Of a stretch of 64,000 nt of DNA, positions 1 to 8,577 are shown in pieces. The translations under genes and the position numbers were made by a program. Position 1 is the first letter of the stretch. Each line of letters begins with the position of its first letter. The notes under the pieces are model-generated. The model was given only the letters and a program-made list of their open reading frames with translations. It had not been told where the DNA came from and ran no database searches. Source of the stretch: Halovulum dunhuangense (GTDB lineage: Bacteria; Pseudomonadota; Alphaproteobacteria; Rhodobacterales; Rhodobacteraceae); NCBI RefSeq assembly GCF_013093415.1, contig NZ_JABFBC010000001.1, positions 62,001-126,000 on the forward strand. Reading direction: 5' to 3'.

Positions 1-162
1 CGTGCCAAGCGAGCGCAAGGCCGACAGCCGATCGGGCGTTACACCTTCCGCGGCCAGCACCAGAGCCGCGCCGCCCGGGCCGCGCAGCACCGCGACCGCG
101 CCGATCCGCAGGTCGGACCGCGCCCGCGCCACCCTTTCGGCAATCGTGAGATCGAGCCCCAC
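1..162 (-). CDS. ribA: probable GTP cyclohydrolase II, N-terminal fragment
   Basis: Only the first 54 codons are inside the window; the gene runs off the left edge. The translation from the GTG at 162 contains ERVARARSDLRIG and then AALVLAAEGVTPDRL. I recognise this pattern from the segment that precedes the catalytic domain in Rhodobacterales RibA, where the ARARADL motif also follows about 11 residues. RibA opens GTP in the first step of riboflavin synthesis. The start was chosen because AAAGGG lies 7 bases upstream of this GTG; an in-frame GTG at 189 is an alternative. It is divergent from cenR. No catalytic residues are visible, so the call rests on a short stretch. Confidence 0.45.
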   Translation of the reverse strand, partial: MGLDLTIAERVARARSDLRIGAVAVLRGPGGAALVLAAEGVTPDRLSALRSLGT

Positions 163-275
163 CCGCGCGCCCTTTCGCGACACCGGCACGACCGCCCGCG
201 CCGCAGGCCGTCTGTGCCGATCTTTCAAATCATTTCAGAGCTATATCCCGGCCTCGGGGAAAATGAAACAAAGCG

Positions 276-298
276 CACGCGCGACACACTTGCGCGTG
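276..298 (+). other. hairpin in the cenR leader
   Basis: CACGCGC at 276-282 and GCGCGTG at 292-298 form a 7-bp stem with a 9-base loop, about 75 bases before the response-regulator start. No T run follows, so this is not a classical terminator. It may be a leader structure or a chance inverted repeat in GC-rich DNA. Confidence 0.3.
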
Positions 299-372
299 AG
301 ACCGGGTGCAATCGCGTTGTCGGCCCGCCTGCTCCGGCGCAGTTATGGCGCATCACAGCCCCGGAGCACGAG

Positions 373-1059
373 ATGAGCAACCTGAAAAAGATCCTGATGG
401 TGGACGATGACGAGGATCTGCGCGAGGCGCTGGCCGACCAACTCGTCCTGACCGAAGAATTCGACGTGTTCGAGGCCGGCGACGGCGCGCATGGGCTGGA
501 AAAGGCCAAGGGCGAACACTTCGACCTGGTGATCCTGGATGTCGGCCTGCCCGACATGGACGGGCGCGAACTGTGCCGGCTGATGCGCAAGCAGGGGGTG
601 AAGTGCCCGATCCTGATGCTGACCGGGCACAACACCGACGCCGACACGATCCTCGGCCTCGATGCAGGGGCAAACGATTATGTCGCCAAGCCCTTCAAGT
701 TCCCGGTGCTGCTGGCCCGCATCCGCGCCCAGCTTCGCCAGCATGAACAGTCCGAGGATGCGGTCTTTGCCATCGGCCCCTACACCTTCAAGCCGGCGAT
801 GAAGATGCTGATCGATCAGAACGACAAGAAGATCCGCCTGACCGAGAAGGAAACCAACATTCTCAAGTATCTGTACCGCTCCGAGACCGGGGTCGTGGCC
901 CGCGACACCCTTCTGCACGAGGTCTGGGGCTACAACGCTGGTGTCACAACGCACACACTCGAGACGCATATTTACCGCTTGCGCCAGAAAATCGAGCCCG
1001 ACCCATCGAACGCGCGTATACTTGTGACTGAAAGCGGCGGCTACCGGCTGGCCGTCTGA
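373..1059 (+). CDS. cenR: OmpR-family response regulator, CenR-like
   Basis: A 228-residue two-component response regulator. The N-terminal receiver domain has the acidic cluster VDDDED near residue 10, the phospho-acceptor Asp56 in ILDVGLPDMDG, and the conserved Lys in YVAKPFK near residue 106. The C-terminal half is an OmpR-type winged helix, with TEKETNILKYLYR and THTLETHIYRLRQKIEP as its characteristic helices. The sequence closely resembles the CenR regulator of Rhodobacterales and Caulobacter, which controls cell-envelope functions and is essential in species where it has been tested. The start at 373 follows GGAGCACGAG; the longer open frame upstream lacks family similarity. A strong intrinsic terminator follows, so the gene is probably monocistronic. 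No sensor kinase is adjacent. Confidence 0.85.
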   Translation: MSNLKKILMVDDDEDLREALADQLVLTEEFDVFEAGDGAHGLEKAKGEHFDLVILDVGLPDMDGRELCRLMRKQGVKCPILMLTGHNTDADTILGLDAGANDYVAKPFKFPVLLARIRAQLRQHEQSEDAVFAIGPYTFKPAMKMLIDQNDKKIRLTEKETNILKYLYRSETGVVARDTLLHEVWGYNAGVTTHTLETHIYRLRQKIEPDPSNARILVTESGGYRLAV

Positions 1060-1114
1060 CGGACCCCCGCCGTGCCGGGGCTTGTGTTGGCACGGATCCT
1101 CCCTGTTGGACCTG

Positions 1115-1142
1115 GCCCGGGCCTTTGCCCGGGCTCTTTTTT
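1115..1142 (+). terminator. intrinsic terminator after cenR
   Basis: A perfect 8-bp stem (GCCCGGGC at 1115-1122 and 1127-1134) with a CTTT loop is followed by a run of six T at 1137-1142. It ends cenR transcription about 55 bases past its stop and insulates the xthA promoter region. Confidence 0.85.
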
Positions 1143-1217
1143 GGCAATCGGCCGGGGTTGTGTCCCGCGCCGCGCAAGGCCATTCTCCGCCCGCCCGAAA
1201 CCGACCAAGGCCGCAAG

Positions 1218-2006
1218 ATGACCGTCACGATCTGCACCTGGAACATCAATTCCGTCCGCCTGAGAGAGCCGATCGTGCTGGACCTGCTGCGGCAGGAGGC
1301 GCCCGATATCCTGTGCCTTCAGGAAACCAAGTCGCCCGTGGACAAGATCCCGGTCGAGGGGTTTGCCGCGCTGGGCTACACCCACATGGTCGCGCGCGGG
1401 CAGAAGGGCTACAACGGCGTCGCGATCCTGTCGCGCCTGCCGATCGAGGATGCGGGCCAGATCGACTTCTGCAACAAGGGCGATGCGCGCCACGTCGCGG
1501 CACGGATGGCGGACGGCACGCTGATCCACAATCTCTATATTCCCGCCGGTGGCGACGAGCCCGACCGCGAGGTGAACGAGAAATTCGGCCACAAGCTGGA
1601 TTTCCTGACCGAGTTGCGCGACCGCTTCCGCGAAGGCCGTCCCCAGCGCGCGATCCTCGTCGGCGACCTGAACATCGCCCCGCGCGAGGATGACGTCTGG
1701 TCCCACAAGCAGCTTCTGAAGGTGGTCAGCCACACCCCGATCGAGGTCGAGCATCTGGGCAACGCGCAGGAGGCCGGCGGCTGGGTCGACGTGACCCGGC
1801 AGGACATTCCCGAGGGGCAGCTCTATTCCTGGTGGTCCTACCGCGCGAAGGACTGGGACGCGGCGGATCGCGGGCGCAGGCTGGATCATGTCTGGGCCAC
1901 GCCGGACCTTGCCTCGGGGGCGGGCGGCAGCCGCATCCTGCGCGCGGCACGCGGCTGGGAAAAGCCGTCGGACCACGTTCCCGTCTTCGCAAGCTTCACG
2001 CTGTGA
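1218..2006 (+). CDS. xthA: exodeoxyribonuclease III
   Basis: A 262-residue AP endonuclease / 3'-5' exonuclease of the exonuclease-endonuclease-phosphatase fold, acting in base-excision repair. Family motifs appear in order: WNINSVR (metal-site Asn) at residues 6-12, LQETK (catalytic Glu) near 34, GYNGVAILS near 73, the catalytic DLNIAP near 155, and the C-terminal SDHVPVF motif with the catalytic His. The length is normal for bacterial ExoIII. The start at 1218 gives the canonical MTVTICTWNINS; the open frame extends upstream through the terminator region and was trimmed. The next gene's GTG overlaps this stop by 4 bases, so the two are probably translated from one message. Confidence 0.93.
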   Translation: MTVTICTWNINSVRLREPIVLDLLRQEAPDILCLQETKSPVDKIPVEGFAALGYTHMVARGQKGYNGVAILSRLPIEDAGQIDFCNKGDARHVAARMADGTLIHNLYIPAGGDEPDREVNEKFGHKLDFLTELRDRFREGRPQRAILVGDLNIAPREDDVWSHKQLLKVVSHTPIEVEHLGNAQEAGGWVDVTRQDIPEGQLYSWWSYRAKDWDAADRGRRLDHVWATPDLASGAGGSRILRAARGWEKPSDHVPVFASFTL

Positions 2007-2743
2007 TCGAGACCGCCGCCGGGGGCCATGTCGCCCGGATCACGCTGGCCGCGCCCGAACGGCACAACGCGCTGGATCGCGCGGGGATCGCGGCCTTCCA
2101 TGCGGCGCTGGATGCGCTGCAACCCGAGGCGCGGGTTCTGGTGATCACCGGGCGCGGCAAGAGTTTCTGTGCCGGGGCGGCGCTGGGCGATGTCGGCGCG
2201 AGCGACTGGACCGAGAACCCGCTGACCGCGCTGTGCGACCGGATCGAGGCGCTGGCCATGCCCACCGTCTGCGCCCTGAACGGCGGGGTCTATGGCGGCG
2301 GCGTGGAACTTGCGCTGTCGTGCGATTTCCGCATCGGCGTGACCGGAATGCGGATGTTCGCGCCACCGGCCGAGCTTGGCATCCACTACCCGCCCGAGGG
2401 CATGGCGCGCGCCGAGCGGCTTCTGGGTCTGCGCCTGACGCGGCAGATCTTTCTTCTGGCGCGCCGCTTCGGGGATGCCGAGTTGCTGGAGGCGGGCTTT
2501 CTCGACGAACTGGTCGCCCCCGAGGGGCTGGAGGCCGCGACCGGCACGCTTGTCGACCGGATCACGGCCCTTGCGCCATTGGCGGTGCAGGGGATGAAGC
2601 TGAGCCTGTACGAGCATGGCCGGGGCAGTGGCGAGCCCGATGCGGTGCGTGCCCGGATCGCCGCCTGCTTCGCCTCGGAGGATCACGCCGAAGCCCTGGC
2701 GGCGCGTGCGCAAAAGCGCCCGCCGGTATTCCGCGGGCGCTGA
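2003..2743 (+). CDS. enoyl-CoA hydratase/isomerase family protein
   Basis: A 246-residue crotonase-fold protein. It shows the acyl-CoA-binding and oxyanion-hole segments typical of the family: GKSFCAGAALGD near residues 51-62 and GGVYGGGVELALSCDFRI near 88-105, followed by a PPAELGI segment carrying a Glu at the usual catalytic position. The exact reaction (hydration, isomerisation or another CoA chemistry) cannot be told from sequence. The start is the GTG at 2003, whose GTGA overlaps the xthA stop; upstream in-frame starts would lie inside xthA. It ends 4 bases before the convergent lolA stop. Its pairing with a DNA-repair gene looks positional rather than functional. Confidence 0.85.
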   Translation: MIETAAGGHVARITLAAPERHNALDRAGIAAFHAALDALQPEARVLVITGRGKSFCAGAALGDVGASDWTENPLTALCDRIEALAMPTVCALNGGVYGGGVELALSCDFRIGVTGMRMFAPPAELGIHYPPEGMARAERLLGLRLTRQIFLLARRFGDAELLEAGFLDELVAPEGLEAATGTLVDRITALAPLAVQGMKLSLYEHGRGSGEPDAVRARIAACFASEDHAEALAARAQKRPPVFRGR

Positions 2744-2747
2744 GCCG

Positions 2748-3371
2748 TCAGCGCCGCTGCCGCTCCCAGGCCAGCGCCTCGGTCTCGATGTTGAAGATGC
2801 GGGTGTTCATGCCCGTCACCGGCTCGAGCGTGTCGAGAACGACCCGGGTGCGGCTGCCCGACGCCTCTGTCACCGTCCACTCTGTCAGCGCGGGCGGGCT
2901 GTTGCGCAGCACCAGCGTCATCGACCCGTCGCGCGGCGCCTCGGGGTCCTGCATCACGACCGTGGTGAAACCGCCCTGCGACCCGGTCTCTCGCACAAGA
3001 TTGCGCTGCGTCAGGTCGATCCGTTCGCGCAGCAGGTATTTCAGCGGCGTCTGGCTCAGCGGATAGCGCTGCACCTGCGCGTTCGACTTCGCATCGAAGA
3101 TCGCGATGTTGATGCCGTCGGCAATCACCATCGCCTCGCCGCCATCATACTCGAAGCGGATGCGACCGGGGCGGCGCAGCCAGTAGCTGCCCGCCGAGCG
3201 GCTGTTGTCGGCGTTGATCTGGGTGAACCGGCCCCGGATCGAGGTGAGCTGGTTGAGATACTTGCCGACCTCCTCCAGCACGTTCGGCGTCTGCGCCCCG
3301 AGGGGCCATGCCGCCATCAGGGGTGCCGCCGCCAGAAGGGATATCGCTCTGCGTCTGTCCATGCCGCTCAT
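2748..3371 (-). CDS. lolA: outer-membrane lipoprotein carrier protein
   Basis: A 207-residue periplasmic LolA, which receives lipoproteins from LolCDE and ferries them to the outer membrane. The N terminus MSGMDRRRAISLL followed by a hydrophobic stretch and WPLGAQ is a signal peptide with a twin-arginine look. The mature part has the LolA pattern: repeated beta-strand segments such as SIRGRFTQINADNSRSAG, the GRIRFEYDGGEAMVIADG segment and YPLSQTPLKYLL. The start at 3371 was preferred over the longer frame to 3470 because it begins at the signal peptide; 3362 is also possible. In related genomes lolA sits next to ftsK; here the two are separated by the sigma-factor module at 3.6-5.4 kb. Confidence 0.85.
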   Translation of the reverse strand: MSGMDRRRAISLLAAAPLMAAWPLGAQTPNVLEEVGKYLNQLTSIRGRFTQINADNSRSAGSYWLRRPGRIRFEYDGGEAMVIADGINIAIFDAKSNAQVQRYPLSQTPLKYLLRERIDLTQRNLVRETGSQGGFTTVVMQDPEAPRDGSMTLVLRNSPPALTEWTVTEASGSRTRVVLDTLEPVTGMNTRIFNIETEALAWERQRR

Positions 3372-3615
3372 ATGGGTGATCCTGCCTTCGATTGAAGCAT
3401 GTATTCCTGGGCCAAGGATAGAAACCGTCGCCCGCACTGTCCCGTCACATTCGCGGGCGGCCGATTGCAAGGCGGAAACACGCGGCCATGCAGGGTCACG
3501 TTGGCGTCACCGGCCCCGCAAGTTCGTGATGGATTCAGGGACGCATTGCCCTATCATCGCCGCAAGCCGTAGGGGGCAACGGTGAAACGCAAAACGAGCA
3601 GAGCACGGACGAGCT

Positions 3616-4152
3616 TTGGCCGAGAACATCACCGAGCTGATCGGGCGGGTCGCATTGCGGGACCGCTCAGCATTCCGGGCGCTCTATGCGGCGACGAGCG
3701 CGAAACTATTCGGCGTCTGCCTGCGTATCCTAAGGGACAGGGCAGAAGCCGAAGACGCGTTGCAAGAGATCTTCGTCCGGATCTGGAACAACGCCGACCG
3801 CTTCACCGCCTCGGATACCAGCCCGATGTCCTGGCTGATAGCGGTCGCGCGCAATCACGCGATCGACAGGATAAGGGCGCGCAAGCCGCAGGCCGTCGAT
3901 ATCGACGAGGCGGTGGGAATCGCCGACGACGCACCGTCCCCCGAACAGGAGGCGGTCGCCACCGACGAACGCTCGCGTATCCAGGCCTGCCTTGAGACTC
4001 TGGACGCCGCGCGGGCCGATGCCGTTCGCGGCGCCTACATGGAAGGATACAGTTACCAGGAACTCGCCGACAGACACGGCATTCCTGTGAACACGATGCG
4101 AACCTGGCTGCGACGCAGCCTCATGAAACTGAAAGAGTGCCTGACGCAATGA
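3616..4152 (+). CDS. ECF-family RNA polymerase sigma factor
   Basis: A 178-residue sigma-70-family factor of the extracytoplasmic type, with region 2 (FRALYAATSAKLFGVCLRIL, then AEDALQEIFVRIW, residues about 18-60) and region 4 (YSYQELADRHGIPVNTMRTW, about 143-162) and nothing between them but a linker. It should direct RNA polymerase to a small stress regulon. The TTG at 3616 is the only start that gives the canonical N terminus (MAENITELIGRVALRD); a GGACGAG lies just upstream. The ATGA overlap with the next gene, an RskA-type anti-sigma factor, marks them as a sigma/anti-sigma pair. The signal sensed is unknown. Confidence 0.9.
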   Translation: MAENITELIGRVALRDRSAFRALYAATSAKLFGVCLRILRDRAEAEDALQEIFVRIWNNADRFTASDTSPMSWLIAVARNHAIDRIRARKPQAVDIDEAVGIADDAPSPEQEAVATDERSRIQACLETLDAARADAVRGAYMEGYSYQELADRHGIPVNTMRTWLRRSLMKLKECLTQ

Positions 4153-4859
4153 CCGCCAACGGGCAAGATCTGGGTCGCTCCGACGACGCGTTGGCCGCCG
4201 AGTATGCGCTTGGCGTGCTTCCGCACGCCGAGCGCGTGGTGTTCGCCATGCGGCTCGAACACAGCGCGGCCCTGCGCGAGCGTGTCCGGTTCTGGGAAGA
4301 ACGGCTGGCGGTCCTGTCGGATGACATTTCCCCGGTCCCCCCTCCTTCGCGGGTGCTCGATCGGACCGAGCGCCGGCTCTTCGGGGTGCCCGAAAAGCGG
4401 TCCGGCTGGTGGAACAGCGTGGGGCTCTGGCGCGGCCTGAGCTTCGCCTCGCTCGTGGCGGCGCTGGGCCTCGGGTTCATCGCCTGGCAGGAACTGCGGA
4501 CGCCAGGGCAGGCAGGGCCCGGTGCAGCCTATGTGGCGGAACTGCGCGGCGACACCGGGGCAGTATCGCTGATGGCTCTCTTCGACGAGGGAACCGGGAC
4601 ACTCCGCATCAACCGCACAGCGGGCGACGCGACCGTGAACCGGGTGTTCCAGCTCTGGCTGATCGCGGGCGACAACCCGCCCGTCTCGCTGGGCCTGTTG
4701 CCGCAGGACGATGCGACCGGGGTGATCACGATTCCCGAGGACATCCGCGACGATATCGGCGACGGCACACTCGCCATCTCGGACGAACCCGAGGGGGGAT
4801 CGCCCACCGGGCAGCCGACGGGTGACGTGCTCGCCCTGGGACAGATGGCACCGATCTGA
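4149..4859 (+). CDS. RskA-type anti-sigma factor
   Basis: A 236-residue membrane anti-sigma factor. The cytoplasmic N-terminal part, with DDALAAEYALGVLPHAER at residues 12-29, is the short helical zinc-less sigma-binding segment of the RskA family. One transmembrane helix follows near residues 97-115 (FASLVAALGLGFIAW). The periplasmic C-terminal domain has the RskA pattern, including NRVFQLWLIAGDNPPVSLG. It overlaps the sigma-factor stop by 4 bases and should hold that sigma factor inactive until a periplasmic signal triggers release or proteolysis. No site-1 protease gene is adjacent. Confidence 0.85.
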   Translation: MTANGQDLGRSDDALAAEYALGVLPHAERVVFAMRLEHSAALRERVRFWEERLAVLSDDISPVPPPSRVLDRTERRLFGVPEKRSGWWNSVGLWRGLSFASLVAALGLGFIAWQELRTPGQAGPGAAYVAELRGDTGAVSLMALFDEGTGTLRINRTAGDATVNRVFQLWLIAGDNPPVSLGLLPQDDATGVITIPEDIRDDIGDGTLAISDEPEGGSPTGQPTGDVLALGQMAPI

Positions 4860-4999
4860 CCTGGCAGGCGCCTGTTCATCCGCGACTGACAAGCCCGTGA
4901 TCGTCTGAAACGTGGGCGCGCCCGACGAAACTTATTCGAGTGCGGCGCCGTGTCTCCAGTGTTGCGCCGATGGTGGCGCCGAAACTGGAGGAATAATCG

Positions 5000-5419
5000 A
5001 TGCGCAAGACCGCACTCACACTCGCCGCACTCGCGACCCTTGGCGTCGCGGGCACCGCCTTTGCCGCCGGCCATGCCATGCCGGGCGTCACCGCTTCGGA
5101 TCAGGACGTGTCGGGCGGCACCGTGACCGCCGAAAGCATCGTCGCCGGCGAGAACGGCTGGCTGGTCGTGCACCGCACCGACGCCGAGATGAAGCCGGGC
5201 CCCGTGGTCGGCCACGCCCCGCTGAAGGCGGGCGAGAACATGGACGTCGCCGCGATCCTGACCGAGGAAGTGGCCTCGGGCGACATGCTGATGCTGATGG
5301 TTCACGCAGAGCAGGGCGGGTCGCAGACCGGCATCTTCGAATACACGCTGGGTGCGCCGGAAGACGGCCCGATCCGCATGGACGGCAACCTGGTGATGAC
5401 CGTCATCACCGCCCAGTAA
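5000..5419 (+). CDS. secreted DUF7282-type protein
   Basis: A 139-residue exported protein. A clear signal peptide (MRKTALTLAALATLGVAGTAFA, cleavage probably after residue 22) precedes an acidic, beta-rich domain with WLVVHRTD near residue 54, GPVVGHAPLKAGEN near 69 and a C-terminal IRMDGNLVMTVI. I believe this matches the small DUF7282 family of extracytoplasmic proteins, whose function is unknown. A good ribosome site (ACTGGAGGAATAATCG) precedes the start. It follows the sigma/anti-sigma pair in the same direction with a 140-base gap, so it is a reasonable candidate target of that sigma factor. No cysteines are present in the mature part. Confidence 0.75.
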   Translation: MRKTALTLAALATLGVAGTAFAAGHAMPGVTASDQDVSGGTVTAESIVAGENGWLVVHRTDAEMKPGPVVGHAPLKAGENMDVAAILTEEVASGDMLMLMVHAEQGGSQTGIFEYTLGAPEDGPIRMDGNLVMTVITAQ

Positions 5420-5426
5420 GCCCCTG

Positions 5427-5450
5427 CCGGACCCCTGATCGAGGGTCCGG
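5427..5450 (+). terminator. hairpin after the DUF7282 gene
   Basis: CCGGACCC (5427-5434) and GGGTCCGG (5443-5450) form a perfect 8-bp stem starting 8 bases after the stop codon. There is no T run, so termination may be partial or the hairpin may protect the 3' end. Confidence 0.5.
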
Positions 5451-5489
5451 CCTGTAACCACCGCGCAGTCGCCGGGACTGCCCCGTCAC

Positions 5490-5590
5490 GAGTAAGCCCT
5501 CCCCCCTGAAGGGCCTTTTGGTGGTGATGCGGAACCCCGGCGCCGTGCGTATGTCTGCCTGCGAAGCCCAGCGGCTTCGCAGGTTTTTTT
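5490..5590 (+). ncRNA. candidate small RNA with C-rich loop
   Basis: This gene-free stretch holds two consecutive hairpins. The first, 5496-5514, has a 5-bp stem (GCCCT/AGGGC) and a loop of CCCCCCTGA. The second, 5558-5590, is a strong intrinsic terminator. The layout (a C-rich loop hairpin, then a terminator hairpin, about 95 bases in all) resembles the cuckoo/CcsR small RNAs of Rhodobacter, whose loop carries CCUCCUCCC. Here the loop motif is not exact and there is no DUF1127 gene upstream. No open frame with a plausible product crosses the terminator. I found no convincing promoter, so expression is inferred only from the terminator. Confidence 0.35.
5558..5590 (+). terminator. strong intrinsic terminator
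   Basis: An 11-bp perfect stem (CCTGCGAAGCC / GGCTTCGCAGG) with a 4-base loop is followed by seven T at 5584-5590. It lies 140 bases past the DUF7282 stop and after a first hairpin, so it either backs that up or ends a separate short transcript. Confidence 0.85.
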
Positions 5591-5702
5591 ATTCCCTGCT
5601 TTGGATCAATGATCCGCCTGTGACAGGCTCGGGGCACAGGCCGATGATCCAGATCGCCTGCTGTCCTTCGCAACCCTGCCGGGCCAGCCGCTCTGCTGGT
5701 AA

Positions 5703-5831
5703 GGCGCGGTCTACTCGGTCGGGTATCTGGGCGTGTTCCTGTGGTTCCTGCTGCGACGGCGTGCACTCGGCTGGTCCTTGGCCGAGGTCTTCGAGTTCAC
5801 CGTCCTGCTTGCGGCCCTGCCGATGATCGGC
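5703..5831 (+). pseudogene. remnant of a membrane-protein gene
   Basis: Immediately after an in-frame TAA at 5700, the frame reads GAVYSVGYLGVFLWFLLRRR, then ALGWSLAEVFEFTVLLAALP. These are two apparent membrane segments with a basic loop. The frame then continues into low-information sequence that overlaps the end of ftsK. There is no start codon or ribosome site in front. The pattern suggests the leftover of a polytopic membrane protein; I could not identify the family. The rest of 5591-5937 shows no coding signal that I can support. Confidence 0.3.
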
Positions 5832-5937
5832 AGGCGGGTGCCGCCATGCTGTCGGTTCTGCTGCTCAGGCGCGTCACGCCACGTCCCATCCGCCCTGCAA
5901 GGCCGCGCGGGCCGAGACGCCGCCGCCGTGCGGCGCA

Positions 5938-8571
5938 TCAGCGCTCGGGCACCAGCACCTCGCGCTTGCCGACATGGTTGGCGACGCTGACGACGCCCTC
6001 GTCCTCCATCTGCTCGACCAGCCGGGCGGCCTTGTTGTAGCCGATCCCCAGCTTGCGCTGGATGTAGGACGTGGAGCACTTGCGGTCCCTGGCCACGATC
6101 GCCACGGCCTGATCGTAAAGGGCATCGTCCCCGCTGGTGTTGCCGCCCAGGCCGAGGACCATGTCGATCTGGCTTTCCTCGTCGGCCTCGGGCCCCTCCT
6201 GCACGCCGGAGACGTAGTCGGGTTCGCCCTGCTGCTTGAGGAAGGTCACGATCTCCTCGACCTCCTCGTCGCTGACGAAGGGGCCGTGCACGCGCGTCAC
6301 GCGCCCGCCGCCGGCCATGTAGAGCATGTCGCCCATGCCCAGAAGCTGTTCGGCGCCCTGCTCGCCCAGGATGGTGCGGCTGTCGATCTTCGACGTCACC
6401 TGGAAGCTGATCCGGGTCGGGAAGTTCGCCTTGATCGTCCCGGTGATGACATCGACCGATGGGCGCTGCGTCGCCATGATCAGGTGGATGCCGCTTGCCC
6501 GCGCCATCTGCGCCAGTCGCTGGATGCAGGCCTCGATCTCCTTGCCGGCGACCATCATCAGGTCGGCCATCTCGTCCACGATCACGACGATGAAGGGCAT
6601 CTTCTCGGGCGCGTATTCCTCGGTCTCGAATACCGGCTCGCCGGTCTCGTCGTCGAAGCCGGTCTGCACCGTTCGGGTGAACGCCTCTCCCTTGTCCAGC
6701 GCCTCCTGCACGCGGGCGTTGTAGCCGTCGATGTTGCGCACGCCCATCTTGGACATCTTGCGATAGCGTTCTTCCATCTCGGCCACGACCCATTTCAGGG
6801 CCACCACGGCCTTTTTCGGGTCGGTGACGACGGGCGAGAGCAGATGCGGGATCCCGTCATAGACCGAAAGTTCCAGCATCTTCGGATCGATCATGATCAG
6901 CCGGCACTCGTCGGGCGAGAGCTTGTAGAGCAGGCTCATGATCATGGTGTTGATCGCCACCGACTTGCCCGACCCGGTGGTCCCCGCGATCAGCAGGTGC
7001 GGCATCCGCGCCAGGTTCGCCACGATCGGCTCGCCGGCGATGTCCTTGCCCAGCGCCAGCGGCAGGGCGTGGCGGCCGTCACCGAAGGCCTTGCAGGCGA
7101 GAAGTTCGCGCAGCAGCACCTTTTCGCGGTGCTCGTTGGGCAGTTCGATCCCGATGACGCTGCGGCCCGGAATGGTCGAGACGCGCGCGGCCAGCGCCGA
7201 CATCGAGCGGGCGATATCGTCGGCCAGCCCGATCACGCGGCTGGCCTTCAGCCCGGCGGCGGGCTCGAGTTCGTACATCGTGACGACAGGACCGGGCCGC
7301 ACCGAGACGATCTCGCCCCGCACGCCATAATCGTCGAGCACCGTCTCCAGCATGCGCGCATTCTGCTCCAGCGCGTCGTTGGACAGCTGGTGGCGGACGA
7401 TGGTCGCAGGGTTCGCCAGCAGGGACAGTGGCGGGGTCTGATAGGTGTCGCCATCGCCCTCGTCCAGCGCAAGCCGCGGCTGTTCCTCGCGCCGGGCCTT
7501 CTCGCTTTTCGGTGCGCTGCGCGGCGGCGTCTGGCGGACAAGCGGCTCGGGCCGGGGTGGCGGCGGGGCTGCGTAGTCGAGGACATCGTCCTCGTCGCCG
7601 GGATCGGGCAGGTCTCCCGCCATCACGGGCACCGGCGCCGCGGCCATCGCGGCCTGCGCGGTCTGCATCTTGGCCTCGCGGTTGCGCACGGCGGCAGATA
7701 TCCGGGCCATCACGCGGTCCCCGTCGCTGCCATCGTCGGGCGCGTCTGGCGCGACGACCCTAGGCTCGGTTCGCGCCTCTTCGGAATCGCCACGGCTGAA
7801 CCCGCGCCGCACCCGGGGCTCGGACTTCTCCCGGGGGGCCGCGCGCTCTGCGGCGGCGACACGACGCTGGCGGTTGCGTTCGGCCGCCGTGATCAGCCGC
7901 CCGACGGCCCGAAGAACGGCCATCACGCCGGCCATCGCGTTGCGCAGCCCGGAAACGAGGCAGCGCAGGATCAGCCGCGACTCCGGCCCGTCGACGCCCA
8001 GCGCGATACCCGACAGAAGCAGAAAGACCCCGCCAAGCACCAGCGTGACCAGCGGCAGCGCACCATCGACCGGCATCGGGACGGCGCCCAGCAGCGTCAG
8101 GAACAGGCTGTCGCCGAACATGCCGCCCAGGCCGAACACATGCTCCCACGGACCAAGCGGCACATGGGCAGAGGCAAAGATCGCAGCCACCGCGATCGCC
8201 AGCGGGCTGAAGATCAGCCGGGTCAGGATCCGGTTCTCGCCGCGATGCGCGACCAGCCGCAGACCCCACACGACAAGTGTCAGCGGCAGCCCGAAGGCGG
8301 CAAGGCCTACCGCGCGGTAGAGCGGATCGGCAATCGAGGCGCCCACGATGCCCAGCGCATTCGTGGGCGACGCATCGGTCGCTGTGAACAGGCTGGGATC
8401 GGACGGGTCATAGGTCCAGATCATCGCGAAGACGAGGCATCCCAGCAGCACGAGGCCAAGGCCGATCGCCTCGACCCCACGCCTGCGCAGCGCGGTTTCG
8501 GTCTTTTCCTCCAGAAGCCGCGTCCGGGTCTGCTTGCGGCGCGTGCCGCGTGCCTTCGCCTGTGCCATCAT
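5938..8571 (-). CDS. ftsK: DNA translocase FtsK
   Basis: An 877-residue septal DNA pump that clears and orients chromosome ends at division. The N terminus is basic and is followed by four membrane segments within about residues 35-195. A Pro/Arg-rich linker runs to about 390. The motor has Walker [13 protein letters not shown] near residue 530 and Walker [13 protein letters not shown]. The C-terminal gamma winged helix ([24 protein letters not shown]) binds KOPS-type sequences. ATG codons at 8571 and 8568 lie behind TAGGTGGGG; a GTG at 8577 is also in frame. It starts 7 bases after the aminotransferase stop, so the two are probably one operon. Confidence 0.96.
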   Translation of the reverse strand: MMAQAKARGTRRKQTRTRLLEEKTETALRRRGVEAIGLGLVLLGCLVFAMIWTYDPSDPSLFTATDASPTNALGIVGASIADPLYRAVGLAAFGLPLTLVVWGLRLVAHRGENRILTRLIFSPLAIAVAAIFASAHVPLGPWEHVFGLGGMFGDSLFLTLLGAVPMPVDGALPLVTLVLGGVFLLLSGIALGVDGPESRLILRCLVSGLRNAMAGVMAVLRAVGRLITAAERNRQRRVAAAERAAPREKSEPRVRRGFSRGDSEEARTEPRVVAPDAPDDGSDGDRVMARISAAVRNREAKMQTAQAAMAAAPVPVMAGDLPDPGDEDDVLDYAAPPPPRPEPLVRQTPPRSAPKSEKARREEQPRLALDEGDGDTYQTPPLSLLANPATIVRHQLSNDALEQNARMLETVLDDYGVRGEIVSVRPGPVVTMYELEPAAGLKASRVIGLADDIARSMSALAARVSTIPGRSVIGIELPNEHREKVLLRELLACKAFGDGRHALPLALGKDIAGEPIVANLARMPHLLIAGTTGSGKSVAINTMIMSLLYKLSPDECRLIMIDPKMLELSVYDGIPHLLSPVVTDPKKAVVALKWVVAEMEERYRKMSKMGVRNIDGYNARVQEALDKGEAFTRTVQTGFDDETGEPVFETEEYAPEKMPFIVVIVDEMADLMMVAGKEIEACIQRLAQMARASGIHLIMATQRPSVDVITGTIKANFPTRISFQVTSKIDSRTILGEQGAEQLLGMGDMLYMAGGGRVTRVHGPFVSDEEVEEIVTFLKQQGEPDYVSGVQEGPEADEESQIDMVLGLGGNTSGDDALYDQAVAIVARDRKCSTSYIQRKLGIGYNKAARLVEQMEDEGVVSVANHVGKREVLVPER

Positions 8572-8577
8572 CCCCAC

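Noticed and set aside
2-376. A 124-codon plus-strand frame at the left edge
   Set aside because: It is Ser/Arg-rich without motifs and runs opposite a more convincing RibA-like N terminus and into the cenR leader.
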